Of a DNA stretch of 64,000 nt, positions 13,168 through 24,576 are shown piece by piece. The stretch is taken from the NCBI GenBank assembly GCA_964030785.1, contig OZ034977.1, forward strand, positions 30,299,152 through 30,363,151, read 5' to 3'. The stretch comes from Siderastrea siderea (Eukaryota > Cnidaria > Anthozoa > Scleractinia > Rhizangiidae). A program made the translations under genes and the position numbers. Position 1 is the stretch's first letter, and each line of letters starts with the position of its first letter. The notes beneath the pieces were generated by a model. It worked only from the letters and a program-made list of their open reading frames with translations, made no database searches and was not told where the DNA came from.

Positions 13168-13239
13168 GAGTCTTTCATATAACCAAATAGATAAACTCCC
13201 GGAACTGGTATTCGCCCAACTGAGCAGCCTGGAATTCTT
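13168..13239 (+). CDS. LRR exon 14
   Basis: This is a 72-nt exon between TCTTAG and GTAAGT with core LSYNQIDKLPELVFAQLSSL in the standard phase. Confidence 0.88.
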
Positions 13240-14166
13240 GTAAGTTTACTGATATCTGATAGGTTTTATCAATCATACAATCAGCGCTAGCTCTCTCAGT
13301 TGTTTAGTTAGGTTAACTATTGTATCAAGTTTCTTTCAGGAACATGTACTGTGTTGAATGTCGGACACTATGAGAAAATAAGTGACTTGGAATCCTGCTA
13401 CAGTGTATTCCTCGTCAATAGAGCCTGTTATATCTGTGTTGTTTGTTATTTTTCTTCTCCTGAAATGTTTGTTGCAAAGCCAGCACTCTAATTGGTGCAT
13501 GTTTTCGTGTGGCAGTACGAAAACAGTGGAGCTTATCACAGAATTCAACATTGAAAGATTATCTTCAGAGTTGGTTACCTAACGAGTCAAGCAAAAGATG
13601 TCTATTGGGTTGAAGTACTGGTCAAGCCTGTTCAGTGGTATTTTGCTTCATTGTTGAACGCCCTGTTCACGCGCTGAATAATTTGGTTTTCAAATGTGAT
13701 CCAGGCTTGCTCTGTAATGCCATTACAGTGAACAACTCTTGGATTGGTCCCATAAACAAATATCTCAAACTACAGTAAAGGAAGGGAAGAGATCACAAGG
13801 CCTGTGAAGAGAAAATTTGTATCAAATAAAGCCCCTTTATTTGGCATAAAAATCGCAAAAAAGCAAACAAATTTCGGCTTAGCATCACTAAATATATTTT
13901 TGCAAGTTGTACTGTTGACGTTTTGTCACGTTCGATGAGTAATTTGACCGCAAAGTCGAGATAATACACAACAACAAAGGCTTGAAACACTGGGATCCTT
14001 AAATATTATGATGGATCTTTACTGCTTAAATATATTTCATCACTTGATGTTTTACGCACGTTGAGTTCTTTGTAATGTCCCTTTTAAGATGAAAACGGTG
14101 TTATTCCTTGCCCAGCTGGCAGCTTAATGAATAGCGTCCTGATTTTACGTTTTTAAATTCCTGCAG
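13240..14166. other. Intron, nothing recognised
   Basis: AT-rich sequence with only short chance reading frames. No repeat structure or coding signal was recognised apart from the splice sites at its ends. Confidence 0.5.
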
Positions 14167-14238
14167 GTATTTGCATGGGAATAAGATTCAGATTCTACCT
14201 CCTGACATATTCTTCAATCTGTCAAAGTTAACGATGTT
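14167..14238 (+). CDS. LRR exon 15
   Basis: This is a 72-nt exon between CTGCAG and GTAAGT with core LHGNKIQILPPDIFFNLSKL. It is more diverged from exons 1-14, suggesting it lies outside the recently amplified set. Confidence 0.87.
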
Positions 14239-15784
14239 GTAAGTTTGACTCGTTTTTTTTTTTTGTTTTTGTTTTTTTTTCATGAGAAATAATGAGTTTG
14301 TCGTAAGCTTATTAGCTAATAATTCTCTTGATCAGAATTTAGCTCAAGTATCTTGATTTCATTTGATATTCCCAAAGACATACTTTGCCTTCCGTTTTCG
14401 AACTATCAAAGTTAACTCGTTCACAGTTACCTGTACCTTCAAACAACATTTGACAGTCACTTTTGCAGAGAAACCGTCAACTTTGTTCTAAAAATACACT
14501 AGTTCATCTCCTATTCTTCACTTATGGTATATCATCCAAAGGACTTGACCACAATAAATTTGGTTCATTCGATTAATCAGCAACGAAATCAAATCAAATC
14601 AAATCAAAAATCACTTTCAAGTGGTGTATACATGCACACTGTTGTTACTGTAGAAAATGAGGTTAGCTGAAACTGTTTAACATACACAACGTGTTGACTG
14701 GTCAGTTTCAACGAACGCTATCGAAGGTGCTTCTCGTGCCCCCCCCCCCCCCCCCCCCTCCCCTCCCCATTTAAAGAACGTCTCTAATCAAATCCTCCAC
14801 CTTTAATTAACAGCTTTATACGGCGTGTGGAAGAAATAAATGAACATTCCAATATTTCCGGCTGATATGTTTTTAAGTTTTAAAAAAGCTTTCTGCGTTA
14901 CTCTTTGATTTTATAAACTAATTCGATTTTGAGACGACATTACGGCTTTATAATGACGGCTAGTTAGGAAAAAATATATTCCGTATTGGGCGAAGTCGCG
15001 AAGTGACGAAGCCCAATATGGAATATATTTTCTCTCAACACCGTCATTATAAAGCTGTTATGTCGTCTAAAAATGGAATTTAGCTTTTTATCGCGATCTA
15101 CCTCTCTTTATCGCGAAAAAAAAAACAAAAAGCCAGGGCAATAATTTCTGTTGATCAAAATAGAAATTCTTACTCGTCGTGAAGATTTGCACGCGCGATA
15201 CCTTATCACGAAAACAATTTTGGTTTTGCAGCAAAACGTTTGAATTCGCCGGTTTTTCAACGAAAAATTGTTTAATGAAACAAAATAAACCCTTTCAGTG
15301 CATCAACATAATTTTTTTTAAACGACGGGGATCGATAAATTAAAAAAATAACGTGGAAATCACCTTCTTTTCTAGGCTGAAAGCTGAACACAAATTATAA
15401 CGCAAGACAGCGCGCGCATAGCGAAATAAAAACCGAAAAACAAACTGTTTTAAAGAAAAATACACAGTTTTAAAGTTTTAGCACTTACATTTTGGACAGT
15501 TTGTCAAGGTAAGTTGCTTGTAGGGATGAATTATACTGTAATAAAGGTTTTTCCAAGTATATTACTGAGCAAGAACTAAAATTTTGTCGGCGGTTTTGTG
15601 AAGAAAAGTTTTAAGGTTTGACCTTGGCCTTGAGTTTTTGAACCAATCACAAGCCAGCATTTTGAGACGACATTGTCACAAAATAACGTCTTCTCAAATG
15701 CAATCAAAAGAGACCACTGGATCGCGATAAAATATTATGATCCGGACCTTTAATTGCTTATTTGATCGCTTATTAATTTTTCAG
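14239..15784. other. Intron with AAATC repeat, C run and a palindromic repeat
   Basis: The stretch contains a short AAATC array (about 14585-14610), a C run near 14740, and a near-palindromic dispersed repeat at about 14925-15085 (arms around ACGGCTTTATAATGACGG and its reverse complement). No coding signal is seen. Confidence 0.5.
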
Positions 15785-15856
15785 AAGTTTGTACAACAAC
15801 AACATAACTTCTATTTCCAACAAATCATTTGCTGCACTCAGAAGTCTTGAAACTTT
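15785..15856 (+). CDS. LRR exon 16
   Basis: This is a 72-nt exon between TTCAG and GTAAGT with core LYNNNITSISNKSFAALRSL in the standard phase, with the same LxxNxI...F..L spacing but no LP motif. Confidence 0.85.
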
Positions 15857-18539
15857 GTAAGTATTATGTACACTTTGTTCCGATCGAGCATGAGACTACA
15901 TATTCTGCTCCTCAGGCCACCCCCAGACTCGTTATACTGGTGTCGTTGGCAGGGGTCTGGCATAGTTCTTCTGCGCAAGCCCTTCTCTGCTCAATCAAAG
16001 TGGAGTCGAGTTCTTTGTTTTACAATAGGAAAACGACCCCTTTCCCTTTGGGAGGGATTTTTGTGGTTCAGCACTTAACCAATTTGCACGTCAGCAACTG
16101 CAGTATTAATTCCACGTGGAATCAATTATTGTTACTATCATTAATAATGGTTCGAGGCACAAGGTGTCCATTCTGACTTTGGACGTTTAAACTTTGCGAC
16201 TTTTCCTAAAATTTATCTGGGAACAGTTTGGTATAACATGTTATTGCTCAGCAAATCTGACGTTTCCATGGCAACCATATTTTTAGATAGCTAGATAGTT
16301 AGATTTGAATTTTGCTGTTTTAAATTACAAAATTTAACTTTATTTCGCTCTTTTTACATTTGTATATCATTTGAGCGTTTTTTATATATTTGGCTAACCA
16401 GAAATCCAAGATGGCGTTTCCACCTTAATGTAATTTCCACGTCATCGACTCACGTTGCGGACCTCTAAGGAAACATTTTCTAAACTTTTTATCTACCCTC
16501 CAATATTCTTTGTCATAGCGCTAATACTCTCAGAGTTAAGAAAAGGGCACTCTAACCAGCTGCAAGACAACCAGTGAAAAAGAAATGTGGTAAACTATTG
16601 TTCGAGGATAAAAGGAGAGCTGGTTGTAGATGTTAGTCGTATATTATGATATAACCTGTCACGATGAGTATGTCCAGTAGTGCTCTTTGCAGGCCGTTGG
16701 TGATTCGTGGAGTCAATTGAGATCATGCCGTGAACAGCAACGTAAGGCGCCTGTCGACTCTATGTAGCTCGAAGAATCTCCAGTTTAGGTGATCAAACGT
16801 TGCAGAGACACTAGCTATATAGACGTGCGTGTTTTGATATCTCTTCAGTGCCCAGCGCGGTGCTTTTCGTTGCAACTATTTCGAGTTTGTATGCACCGCT
16901 ATTTTAAATACCAGATCTGGGATCCCATAAGGCGGCGGCGCCATTATTTGCGTCGAGTTCTAACAAGCCCCATGTAAGCATGGGAAGAACCGACTTTAAA
17001 ATTCTCTTTGAGAGAACGATTTGTAACAATAAATTTCGTTAAATGTCACATTACTAGGAAAAACAAAACATAATCAAACATAAAATAATCAAAATAAAAA
17101 AATCGTTGAACAATTAGTGCTTCCCCTGAGAGTGAGCTACTCTTTTGCCTTTTGATCTTTTTCAACAAAAAATTATCTGGATTTGCACATAACGAAACAT
17201 GAAACTGATGACAAAAACATTGCTCGTATTTGAGTCAAGAACCGTTATGGAGTGCGATAAGGTCAGTGGATAACTGTTTAGCTTACGGCATCACACATTT
17301 TGAAAGTCAAGAATGATGGATTAATGTCTCAGAACCGCGGTTCTAGAAGTTCTTTACTTTCAGACGTCTTTCTGGTCTACCTCATTCACTTCCGGCTAAT
17401 CAGTATAAATGACAAGTAGTTTCCCAGGAACTTAAAGACCCATTGACACTTTAACCGTGATGCACTGCGCATTGTTTATTTTGATTCGACCGGACATGGG
17501 CCGCGATCTCTCGAGAGGAAAAATTACAGCCTCTCATTTCCAGGAAAAAATGAACACTGAGTTTGAAATGTCGGTAGTAAGTAACTTTTTAGTCTCAACA
17601 AGCAGCCTTGTCAGATATCAAAAGCCCGTCAAATACTTTTACCGAATTTGTTTTGGGCCACTCAACCCGCCTTCGTGTAGCACTCGCCGAGGACATTTTC
17701 TTTCGCCTCCAAAAATCCCATTTAAAAGAAAAAATAATAACGCCAAGACGCAGGAAAATTGTTCCTACTTTCACCGAACGTTTGAGATCAATGCGAACGA
17801 AATTGAAACCTCCAGTGAGCCATGAAGCTTTCTGTATAAAAACATACTTCCAGTTGGCTCTTTTCGGTGCGTTGCATCTAATTTGCATCGGGCATAATTT
17901 CAAATGAGCACCGCCGGCGGACGCTGCTTTTAGTCACTTTCGAAACTCACATCGAAACAATTTCGACGGCCAGAGACGCCGAAAACCTCCTTCGACTTTC
18001 GCCGAAAGTTTTATTTCAATGCAGAACAAAACGAAGCCGCCAGCGAGCCAAAAACTTTTGTACTTCATCTATATTTTGCCGTGCAGACAATACTTTGTTC
18101 TGGTCGATTGGTCACGTACCGATGTTGAAAAACTCAACACACAGTAAACGAGTACACTAAAAAGAGATAACAAAACGATTCGAGAATAATTTGTAAAATA
18201 CAGGGGCACTTAAAGGCGATCCAGTAGTCTTATTTCATTTACATGAAAGACCGAATTTGTGAGCCAAACCCGAAGGTTGCAGTTTCTTGCCGGCCTAACC
18301 TCGAGCCTTTGGCGGCATCGCTCCGCGGAAAAGTTCCAGTCGCGACCAAAAATGGCTTCTACCACATCACAACGCGAAATACCACGTAGAATATATGTTA
18401 TATATTTCTTTGTACTTAAAATGTGAGCAAAATTGGCCGAATATTGCGCGATGGAACCATATTACTTTAGATCTTTCAAACAGTCGCGACGGCTGAGTAT
18501 TTTCGTGGACCGCGAAATTCAATTACGACCGCGTTGCAT

Positions 18540-20215
18540 TATGGAAAGTGTCAATGATAAGAGCGACTTTCAGTAGACATCGAGCATTCGGCGGCGGCAG
18601 AAGTCGAAAAATTGATTTCTTTCATATTTTGCGCAAAAATGGGTATTGGTAAAACTAGAAACCTGATGTGTTTCGTTTTCCCCAGAAGCGCTTTATTTTC
18701 GAAAAAAAAGGAGGAAATCGATTCTCTTGTTCGGGAGGTCAAAATCACAGGAAATCAATCTTGAAAATCAGTACTATAAACTTGCATCGCGCTGGTAAAC
18801 GAAAGGGCGGAGAAAAAGATAGACACTTCTTATTAGCAGAAAAAGTATTTTTCATTGCTAGACCGGCTACAAAACAGCAGTAGCGAATCGAAATTTGGTG
18901 AGCACAAACAATTCCAAACTAAAAGGCAGGTTCCGATGTTCACGTAGAAACTGATTTGGAACCTAACTTCTGTGAAATAATTTAACATGTGCCATAACCC
19001 CAAATGGTGTCAATCCTGTTAAATATACAGTAGAAACATTGAACTAAACTATACCTTGAAACTGGCTTGGGTTATCCATGCTGCTGTTTGTGGGAAAACT
19101 TCGAACACAGCCAATTTTAACAAATGAGGCTTAATGTAGTTCAACTTTGCCGCATCCCGAAATACACCAAAATTTCCGTGTTAAGCTACACAATCTCTCT
19201 TTTCTTCATCGTTGCTTGATGCTTGATGATGTCTTCGAATTAAAATGTTCGGTTGATCTCAAAAAAGGTAGAGGGAAAACAAAACATTGAACGATACTGG
19301 TGTTATCGTTGTGAGCTCTCTGTGCAAACCACGATAAAACGTGACATCTGATATGCTACACCTGTGACATCATATATCCAAATTTGGTTAAACAATTTAG
19401 TCACAGAATTTGGTAACGCAATTCAAATAACTGTACAAAGAAAATTTGCTCACGAAGGAGCAGAACTTTGGGAACGTGAAAATCGCCCATTTCGGCCTTT
19501 TTTCCCTCTTTTTAAAAGAATTTTGAAAAGAATTTAAAAGAATTTAAACGCTGGAAATTAACAAGAATGAAGTAGAACGAGCCCGTTTGGTTAAAGAAGC
19601 AAATCTTCCCGTGTTTTTGTGTACGGCAAAATTCAACTGCACTAGGCCCAATTTGTTAAAGCTTTGCTGACATGGAGGTGGTCCCAAACAAAGTAGCATG
19701 GATAACCCAAGCCAATTTCAAGGTATGTATTTCAATGTTTGTGCTGTCTATTGAATGAGGATTGAGATCATTTGAATTATGGCACATGTTAATTAAATTA
19801 TTTCAGAGAAGTAAGTTCCAAATCAGTTTCTACGTGAGCATCAAAAACCTGCCTTTCAGCTTGGAATTGTTTGTGTTCAGTAGATTTCGCTACTATTGTC
19901 TCCGCCCTTCAGTTTACCAGTGCGATGCAAGTTTATAGTACTTATTTTCAAGATTAATTGTCTGTGATTTTGACCTCCCGAACCTGAGAATCGATTTTTG
20001 CGTTTTCTTCGAAAATAAAGCGCTTCTGGGGAAAACGAACCACACCAGGTTTCTAGCTTTACCAATACCTAATTACATGCAAAATACGAAAGAAATCGAT
20101 TTTTCAACCACTGCCGTGAATTTGAAATTGTGCTTGATTTTACTGGAAGTCGCTTTTAAGGACTAAATTATCATTCTAAAAGCCCGCTAGCGACATCAGT
20201 GCAATGAGGCCGGGG
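18540..20215. repeat. Long inverted duplication (foldback), arms about 600 bp
   Basis: The left arm (about 18540-19190) contains GAAGCGCTTTATTTTCGAA and GATTTGGAACCTAACTTCT-like sequence that recurs in reverse complement in the right arm (about 19600-20215). Similarity is high but imperfect (by eye roughly four in five bases), with a spacer of about 400 bp. Arm limits are approximate. It could be a foldback DNA element or two head-to-head copies of one repeat. Confidence 0.7.
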
Positions 20216-20289
20216 AAAGTCTGGGAAGCAGACATAGGGAATACAAAGAAAAAGAATTAGATTCCCCGACGCGTGTTAAACGCATACGT

Positions 20290-20537
20290 CTTAAGCTACC
20301 TTCACACATCAAACTAATGTTGACCAACTCGTATTGGCAAATAAACTCAAATCAGTGTGCGTGAACGACACAACAACATGTTGGCAAACTGTTGGCGAAC
20401 ATTTGGCAAGAATAGAGACTAGTTCTATTTGTCGCCAAAAGTTTGCCAACATGTTTGTGTCGTTCACACACATCAGTTTGAGTTTGCCAACCCGTGTTGG
20501 CCAAAATATTTACTTTGACGCGTGAAGGCCGCTTTAA
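20290..20537. repeat. Near-palindromic MITE-like repeat
   Basis: CCTTCACACATC (20299) pairs with GACGCGTGAAGG (20517), and inner words such as GTGAACGACACA, CATGTTGGCAAAC and their reverse complements are mirrored around about 20415. The whole 240 bp could fold into a hairpin. No target duplication was found. Confidence 0.65.
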
Positions 20538-21372
20538 CCTCCACAGAGGTCCAATTACTCAGCTGTGGAAGACTTTCGGCTACTGTACGTCGATCTCATG
20601 GTCATTTTTACTAGGCCTAAAAGCATAAAGGTGAAGCGGGGCCCATAGCGCAAGCGGGGCCCATAGGTCCGGCGCTTAACTGTACCTCCTTTTTTTAATG
20701 GGATGTCAGTCCATCGTAGGATGAGCCCGAGCATTGTTTTTGCCCGTGCCCATTCATACATCTGGGTAGATCAAGGGGAAGAGTAAGGAGTAGATTCTGT
20801 AAGGAAACAACGTGTCAATTCAGAGACAAACATAACCTCTCACCACCTATCCTCCCATCTTCCAAGTGAAAGTCCGAAGCACTAATCGCTATAAACACAA
20901 CACCTGCACCACCACTCCATCTCAAAAGTACAAAGCACTAGAGAAAAAAAACCCTTAATTAGCCTTTTTTAGTATTACAAGCATTTACTTACTGCTTCGT
21001 GTGTTGTTACGCTATCATATTGAAAAAAAAAATAAAACAGTATAATAAATTGCACAGAAAGATTTATGAGCAAGCCCGGAATATAATAACGTTCAACGCC
21101 AGAGTAAAGGGGAAACAAGAAAACAAACCTGCTTAACAATCATAACGCCAGTATCTAGATTTCGCGCATTTGAAAGCTTGACTACCACCTATTTCTTGTC
21201 TTGTCATGGTTATCCGGTATTTGTAGGAAATTACCATTTCCAGTATTGCTCCAACTGTATGTTTTGTTTTGTGCATGTGATCTGCGAGAAAACGAATTTG
21301 TTTGCAAACAAAAATTGAAACTGACAAAGACAATACAACAACGACGAACACATTGGTTTTTTCTTACTTCAG

Positions 21373-21444
21373 ATGTTTGCAAGACAACTTCATAACTTCT
21401 ATTCCAAATGGTGCCTTTGCAAAGCTAAGAAAACTTCGAAAGCT
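21373..21444 (+). CDS. LRR exon 17
   Basis: This is a 72-nt exon between TTCAG and GTAAGT with core LQDNFITSIPNGAFAKLRKL in the standard phase. Confidence 0.87.
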
Positions 21445-21835
21445 GTAAGTATAAATCTAATTTCGCTAAAAATAATTTCTTTAATTAAAAAAATATATAT
21501 TATTTCCTTAATTCGTGAAATTTCGAATCGTACCGAAATTGGGTACCTATAAAACTACGCATTTTGACGCGTTTTCACATTTACGTTATTGTTATCTTTC
21601 TTGGTAGCTTAATAAATTTTTCACAACGAGCGTCCTTTCGGCTATGTTCAGTTTTCGACACCATGCTAGCTAGATAATTCGTGTAGAGATAAATTGGCTA
21701 AGATTTGTGTAAATAATTTGTGATCTAGCGTGCCATGGTCTTCTATCCACCAGCGAATAGGCAACCATGACTGAGCAAATAATACGACGTGGAATGTCTA
21801 CATGCCTTTTAGACTTATTAGTGTTCTTTATGGAG

Positions 21836-22105
21836 TGGTTTTCAATTGAGTATCGAAAAAAAATTACGTTTGTTTTAGTATTGTTTCACTTCAATTATTG
21901 ATTTAAAAAAAAGGCTCACGCCACTTTCTCAATCCATGAGATTAGTAAAACCAAAACCAACCGTGTCTTTACGCATGCGTTTTCCTGCACTTGACGCCTG
22001 TTTGCTTGAAGTTCTGGTTGTTTCATTGAGTAATTTGTGTTTGTCGTGAATTGGTTGGGTTAATTACTTTGGTTTTGGTTTTAAGACGCTCAACTCCTGA
22101 AGAAT
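21836..22105. mobile_element. MITE copy, family with TTTTCAATTGAG-type ends
   Basis: The copy starts TGGTTTTCAATTGAG and ends with a reverse-complement-like CTCAACTCCTGAAG. The interior shares TAATTTGTGTTTGT and TTTGGTTTTGGTTTTAA with the second copy at 53409-53681. It appears to be a diverged copy of a short non-autonomous element that I recall as common in corals. Confidence 0.6.
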
Positions 22106-22360
22106 ACTGTTATAACGGAAGTTTCACCAGAATAAGAAAAAACAAACAAACAACCAAACGAACGAACGAACAAACACACGTACCCGGGATTGATAGTTGT
22201 ATTTGATAGTGTATTTGAGCTGACATTGTTCCCGAACTACCATCTAAATACATAAAATATTTAATATGTAACAACTAAATGTTTGTGGTTTGTTTGTGAT
22301 GCTTACCTTTACAAAGGATTACAGTCTCCAAAGTTAAGTCAAACCTTAATTTTGTTTTAG

Positions 22361-22432
22361 CCTGCTTAATAAGAACCGCCTCCAGATAATTCCTCATCAG
22401 GCTTTCAAGAACTTAAAGCGCCTTGAACTAAT
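22361..22432 (+). CDS. LRR exon 18
   Basis: This is a 72-nt exon between GTTTTAG and donor GTACGT with core LLNKNRLQIIPHQAFKNLKR, in the standard phase. Confidence 0.85.
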
Positions 22433-22559
22433 GTACGTAAGTAAAGGACGAAATTAGGGCAGAGTGGGGGGGGGGGTGTTGCCAAGTGAACAACTGTAGT
22501 CACTTAGGGTCGCCCGGGATGTCCTCCAGTCGAAAAATTTGAAACTTACATAGCACGCA

Positions 22560-23470
22560 AGCCATGTCTAAGAGGTCAAAACTGCATTATTCAAACCTGG
22601 ATGATTCACAGGCTACAAAAAACACAAGGATAAGTGGAAAAATAAATTTCCTTGTGCTGCGTGGCACTTGTAAAAGTACAAAAATATATAAAAAAAATAT
22701 AAAAAATTTCTCACTTAATGAGTTAAGAGTGCCTAAAAATCGTACAAAATTCCATACGTTTCGGGCTCAGCCCTTCTTCAGTGGAAAGTCAAGATTTCAG
22801 TTAAAAAACGCTGTCTTGCGCCATATAAAACAAATTTGAGTTCAAAAGGCGCGCGCGCGAAAAGAGAGCGCGACAACCTAAAGATATCGAAAATCTGAGT
22901 TTAAACCATGTGGCTGACTGGTGCCCAGCTTGAAGATTAGGCGCATTTCCTGGCGTTTGCGTAGTTTATTTCCGCCGCAGAGCATGACCCCACGGACTTG
23001 TGCGTCTTGCAGGGTATGTCCGTTGGCATTAAAATGCTCTGCGACATGAAATCCTGGCAGGTTTTTCTCGATACTGCGAAGATGCTCGCCGAAGCGTTAA
23101 CATCTTAACATCTTATCTGGCGATCCACAGACCAAAGAAATCTTTCCCCAGCCACCGCTGGTAGCGTATCGTCGCGATTGCAACGTACGAGACACCTTAG
23201 TGCACACCGCTGACCGAAACCAACCTGGTCCTCACGTGGGAACCTCTCCTTGCACCCACAACCGCTGTCGCACATGCGATTACATTTCTCGTGACAGCAC
23301 CCTACAAGGTCCCCAATGCTCTTTCAACATCAAGGATGCATTCACCTGTAAATCATCTGGCTTGGTATATGCCATCTCTTGCCGCCGTTGCTCCGCCGTC
23401 TACATCGGTGAAACAGGCCGGACACTGAGAGAACGCTTCCTTTTTGTGCAAACGCTGGCAGTTGATTAGA
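22560..23470. mobile_element. Penelope-like element fragment with internal inversion (GIY-YIG end)
   Basis: The minus strand of about 22850-23096 codes the second half of a Penelope GIY-YIG module (RFGEHLRSI...VAEHFN...RLIFKLGT). The plus strand of about 23097-23439 codes the first half (CNVRDTLVH...CRTCDYIS...VYIGETGRTLRERF). The halves meet in opposite orientation and share the word CGCTTC at the break, the structure expected from twin-primed insertion. The element is 5'-truncated and non-functional. A hammerhead-like motif lies on its 3' side (22752-22782, minus). Confidence 0.8.
22752..22782 (-). ncRNA. Candidate hammerhead ribozyme motif in Penelope 3' region
   Basis: The minus strand reads CTGAAGA, then a hairpin GGGC-TGA-GCCC, then GAAAC and GTA. 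This is the order of a hammerhead core (CUGANGA box, stem II, GAAA, cleavage triplet). Penelope-like elements are known to carry such ribozymes. Stems I and III were not folded. Confidence 0.5.
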
Positions 23471-23656
23471 ATTGTATCATGGGACAAAGCAATCAAGCAA
23501 GTCGCTAAAATGCGAAACAAGGCAGTCAACCAAGAGCTAACATGTTAAGACAATTATGCCATTTAAAATTCTGATTCAAACTCTAAGAGAGGGAGTAGTT
23601 TCCAAAGCTGGATGTACGTCTGAATTAGATTTAGTTTTTCTATTTTATTATATTAG

Positions 23657-23728
23657 AATGCTTTCAGATAACCCACTGAAGACTATTGGAACACAGGCCT
23701 TCACCGTTCCAAAAGGAAATCTTTTGAT
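23657..23728 (+). CDS. LRR exon 19, last exon before the Polinton
   Basis: This is a 72-nt exon between ATTAG and GTAAGT reading MLSDNPLKTIGTQAFTVPKG and on to NLLM, a degenerate LRR in the standard phase. The next host exon found is at 52220, so the intron is about 28.5 kb, of which 21.65 kb is the Polinton. Confidence 0.8.
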
Positions 23729-24021
23729 GTAAGTCGGTTGTTAATTAAAGTAATCATTTAACAGTGTGCTCCTACCACTGAAGCCCTTGCTTATTAGGAC
23801 GCTCACGCGAAAAACTGCTACAACACACATTTTCTTACTTTTGCGACAGTCAGATGATAAGACATCCATTCCAGAAATTAACAAAAACTGAGGTTACTGA
23901 CTTCTTTTGAGAGATGAAAAAATAACCCGCATTTGGAGAATCGGCCGTCGTAACTTGACATGGCTTCACTGTTTGTTAGTTTAAAAATGTCAAAAATTAT
24001 ATATTGGAGACCCATTTTCAA

Positions 24022-24027
24022 GTCAAG
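24022..24027. repeat. Polinton target-site duplication, left copy
   Basis: GTCAAG directly precedes the terminal AGTAGTAA. The same six bases follow the right end at 45678-45683. A 6-bp duplication is the Polinton signature. Confidence 0.93.
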
Positions 24028-24352
24028 AGTAGTAAAGGGGGCCCGTTTGGCCCAATTTCCCACGTTAATTTGCATACACACCCCCTGGTCTGAGTTGTGA
24101 TTGGTTGTTGGGTTGCGCATAGTAACGCCGCTGACCAGGTGGAGAAAAAACGATCGCGGGCTCAAGTCACATGACCGGAACCGGAAGTCACATGACCGGA
24201 ACCGGAAGTGACGTCACCTAAACCGAAAGTCACGTGTTTTGGGATGAGAAACCGCTGACCAGTTGGAAAAATCGATCGCGGGCTCATGCAACCGGAAGTC
24301 ACGTGGGAGAAACGCGGGCTCAAAGTCCAAAGTCCAATTTTAGCAGCGGGGG
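24028..24352 (+). repeat. Polinton left terminal inverted repeat / candidate replication origin
   Basis: About 325 bp match the reverse complement of 45353-45677 with a few substitutions and single-base indels. From the tip it contains TTTGGCCCAA with an NFI half-site TTGGC (24047-24051), an octamer ATTTGCAT (24068-24075), a CCAAT box (ATTGG near 24099), two tandem units of CACATGACCGGAACCGGAAGT, ETS-type ACCGGAAGT at 24180, 24201 and 24291, a full CRE TGACGTCA (24209-24216) and CACGTG E-boxes (24231, 24300). A protein-primed polymerase should initiate at this end. Confidence 0.92.
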
Positions 24353-24398
24353 GTGATCCATTGAGTGAAAATAACACACACAAAAAAAAATAAATACT

Positions 24399-24404
24399 TT
24401 TATT
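24399..24404 (-). terminator. Poly(A) signal for polymerase gene
   Basis: AATAAA on the minus strand lies about 170 nt past the PolB stop codon, just inside the TIR, so the polymerase message ends near the element end. Confidence 0.6.
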
Positions 24405-24460
24405 GTCAAACTTTTTTCACAACAACAAGTGAGATAGTATGAGAGTTCCATGATGACTTT

Positions 24461-24564
24461 GAGTTCCTTTTGATGAGTATTCCTTTGAGTTCCTTTTGAT
24501 GAGTGTTCCTTTGAGTTCCTTTTGATGAGTGTTCCTTTGAGTTCCTTTTGATGAGTGTTCCTGC
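24461..24564. repeat. 26-bp tandem repeat, four copies, 3' of PolB
   Basis: The unit GAGTTCCTTTTGATGAGTGT+TCCTTT starts at 24461, 24487, 24513 and 24539, with near identity. The period of 26 is not a multiple of three and the array lies after the PolB stop, so it is non-coding 3' UTR sequence. Confidence 0.9.
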
Positions 24565-24576
24565 TTTTGCTGGCTC

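Larger units (their letters stand above)
15857..21372. other. Long intron with repeats, no gene recognised
   Basis: No supported coding region is seen. The intron holds a GC-richer stretch (about 16.6-17.0 kb) with a short open frame, a repeat-like zone with diverged internal duplication (about 17.4-18.3 kb), the long inverted duplication at 18.54-20.21 kb and a 240-bp near-palindrome at 20.29-20.54 kb. Short open frames in 17457-17907 are mutually overlapping and look like repeat sequence. Confidence 0.5.

Noticed and set aside
17457..17907. Three overlapping frames of about 100-120 residues
   Set aside because: They lie in repeat-like intronic DNA on both strands with no domain; probably chance.
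24461..24564. CRISPR-like array reading of the 26-bp repeats
   Set aside because: The copies are directly adjacent with no spacers and the locus is eukaryotic/viral; it is a plain tandem repeat.
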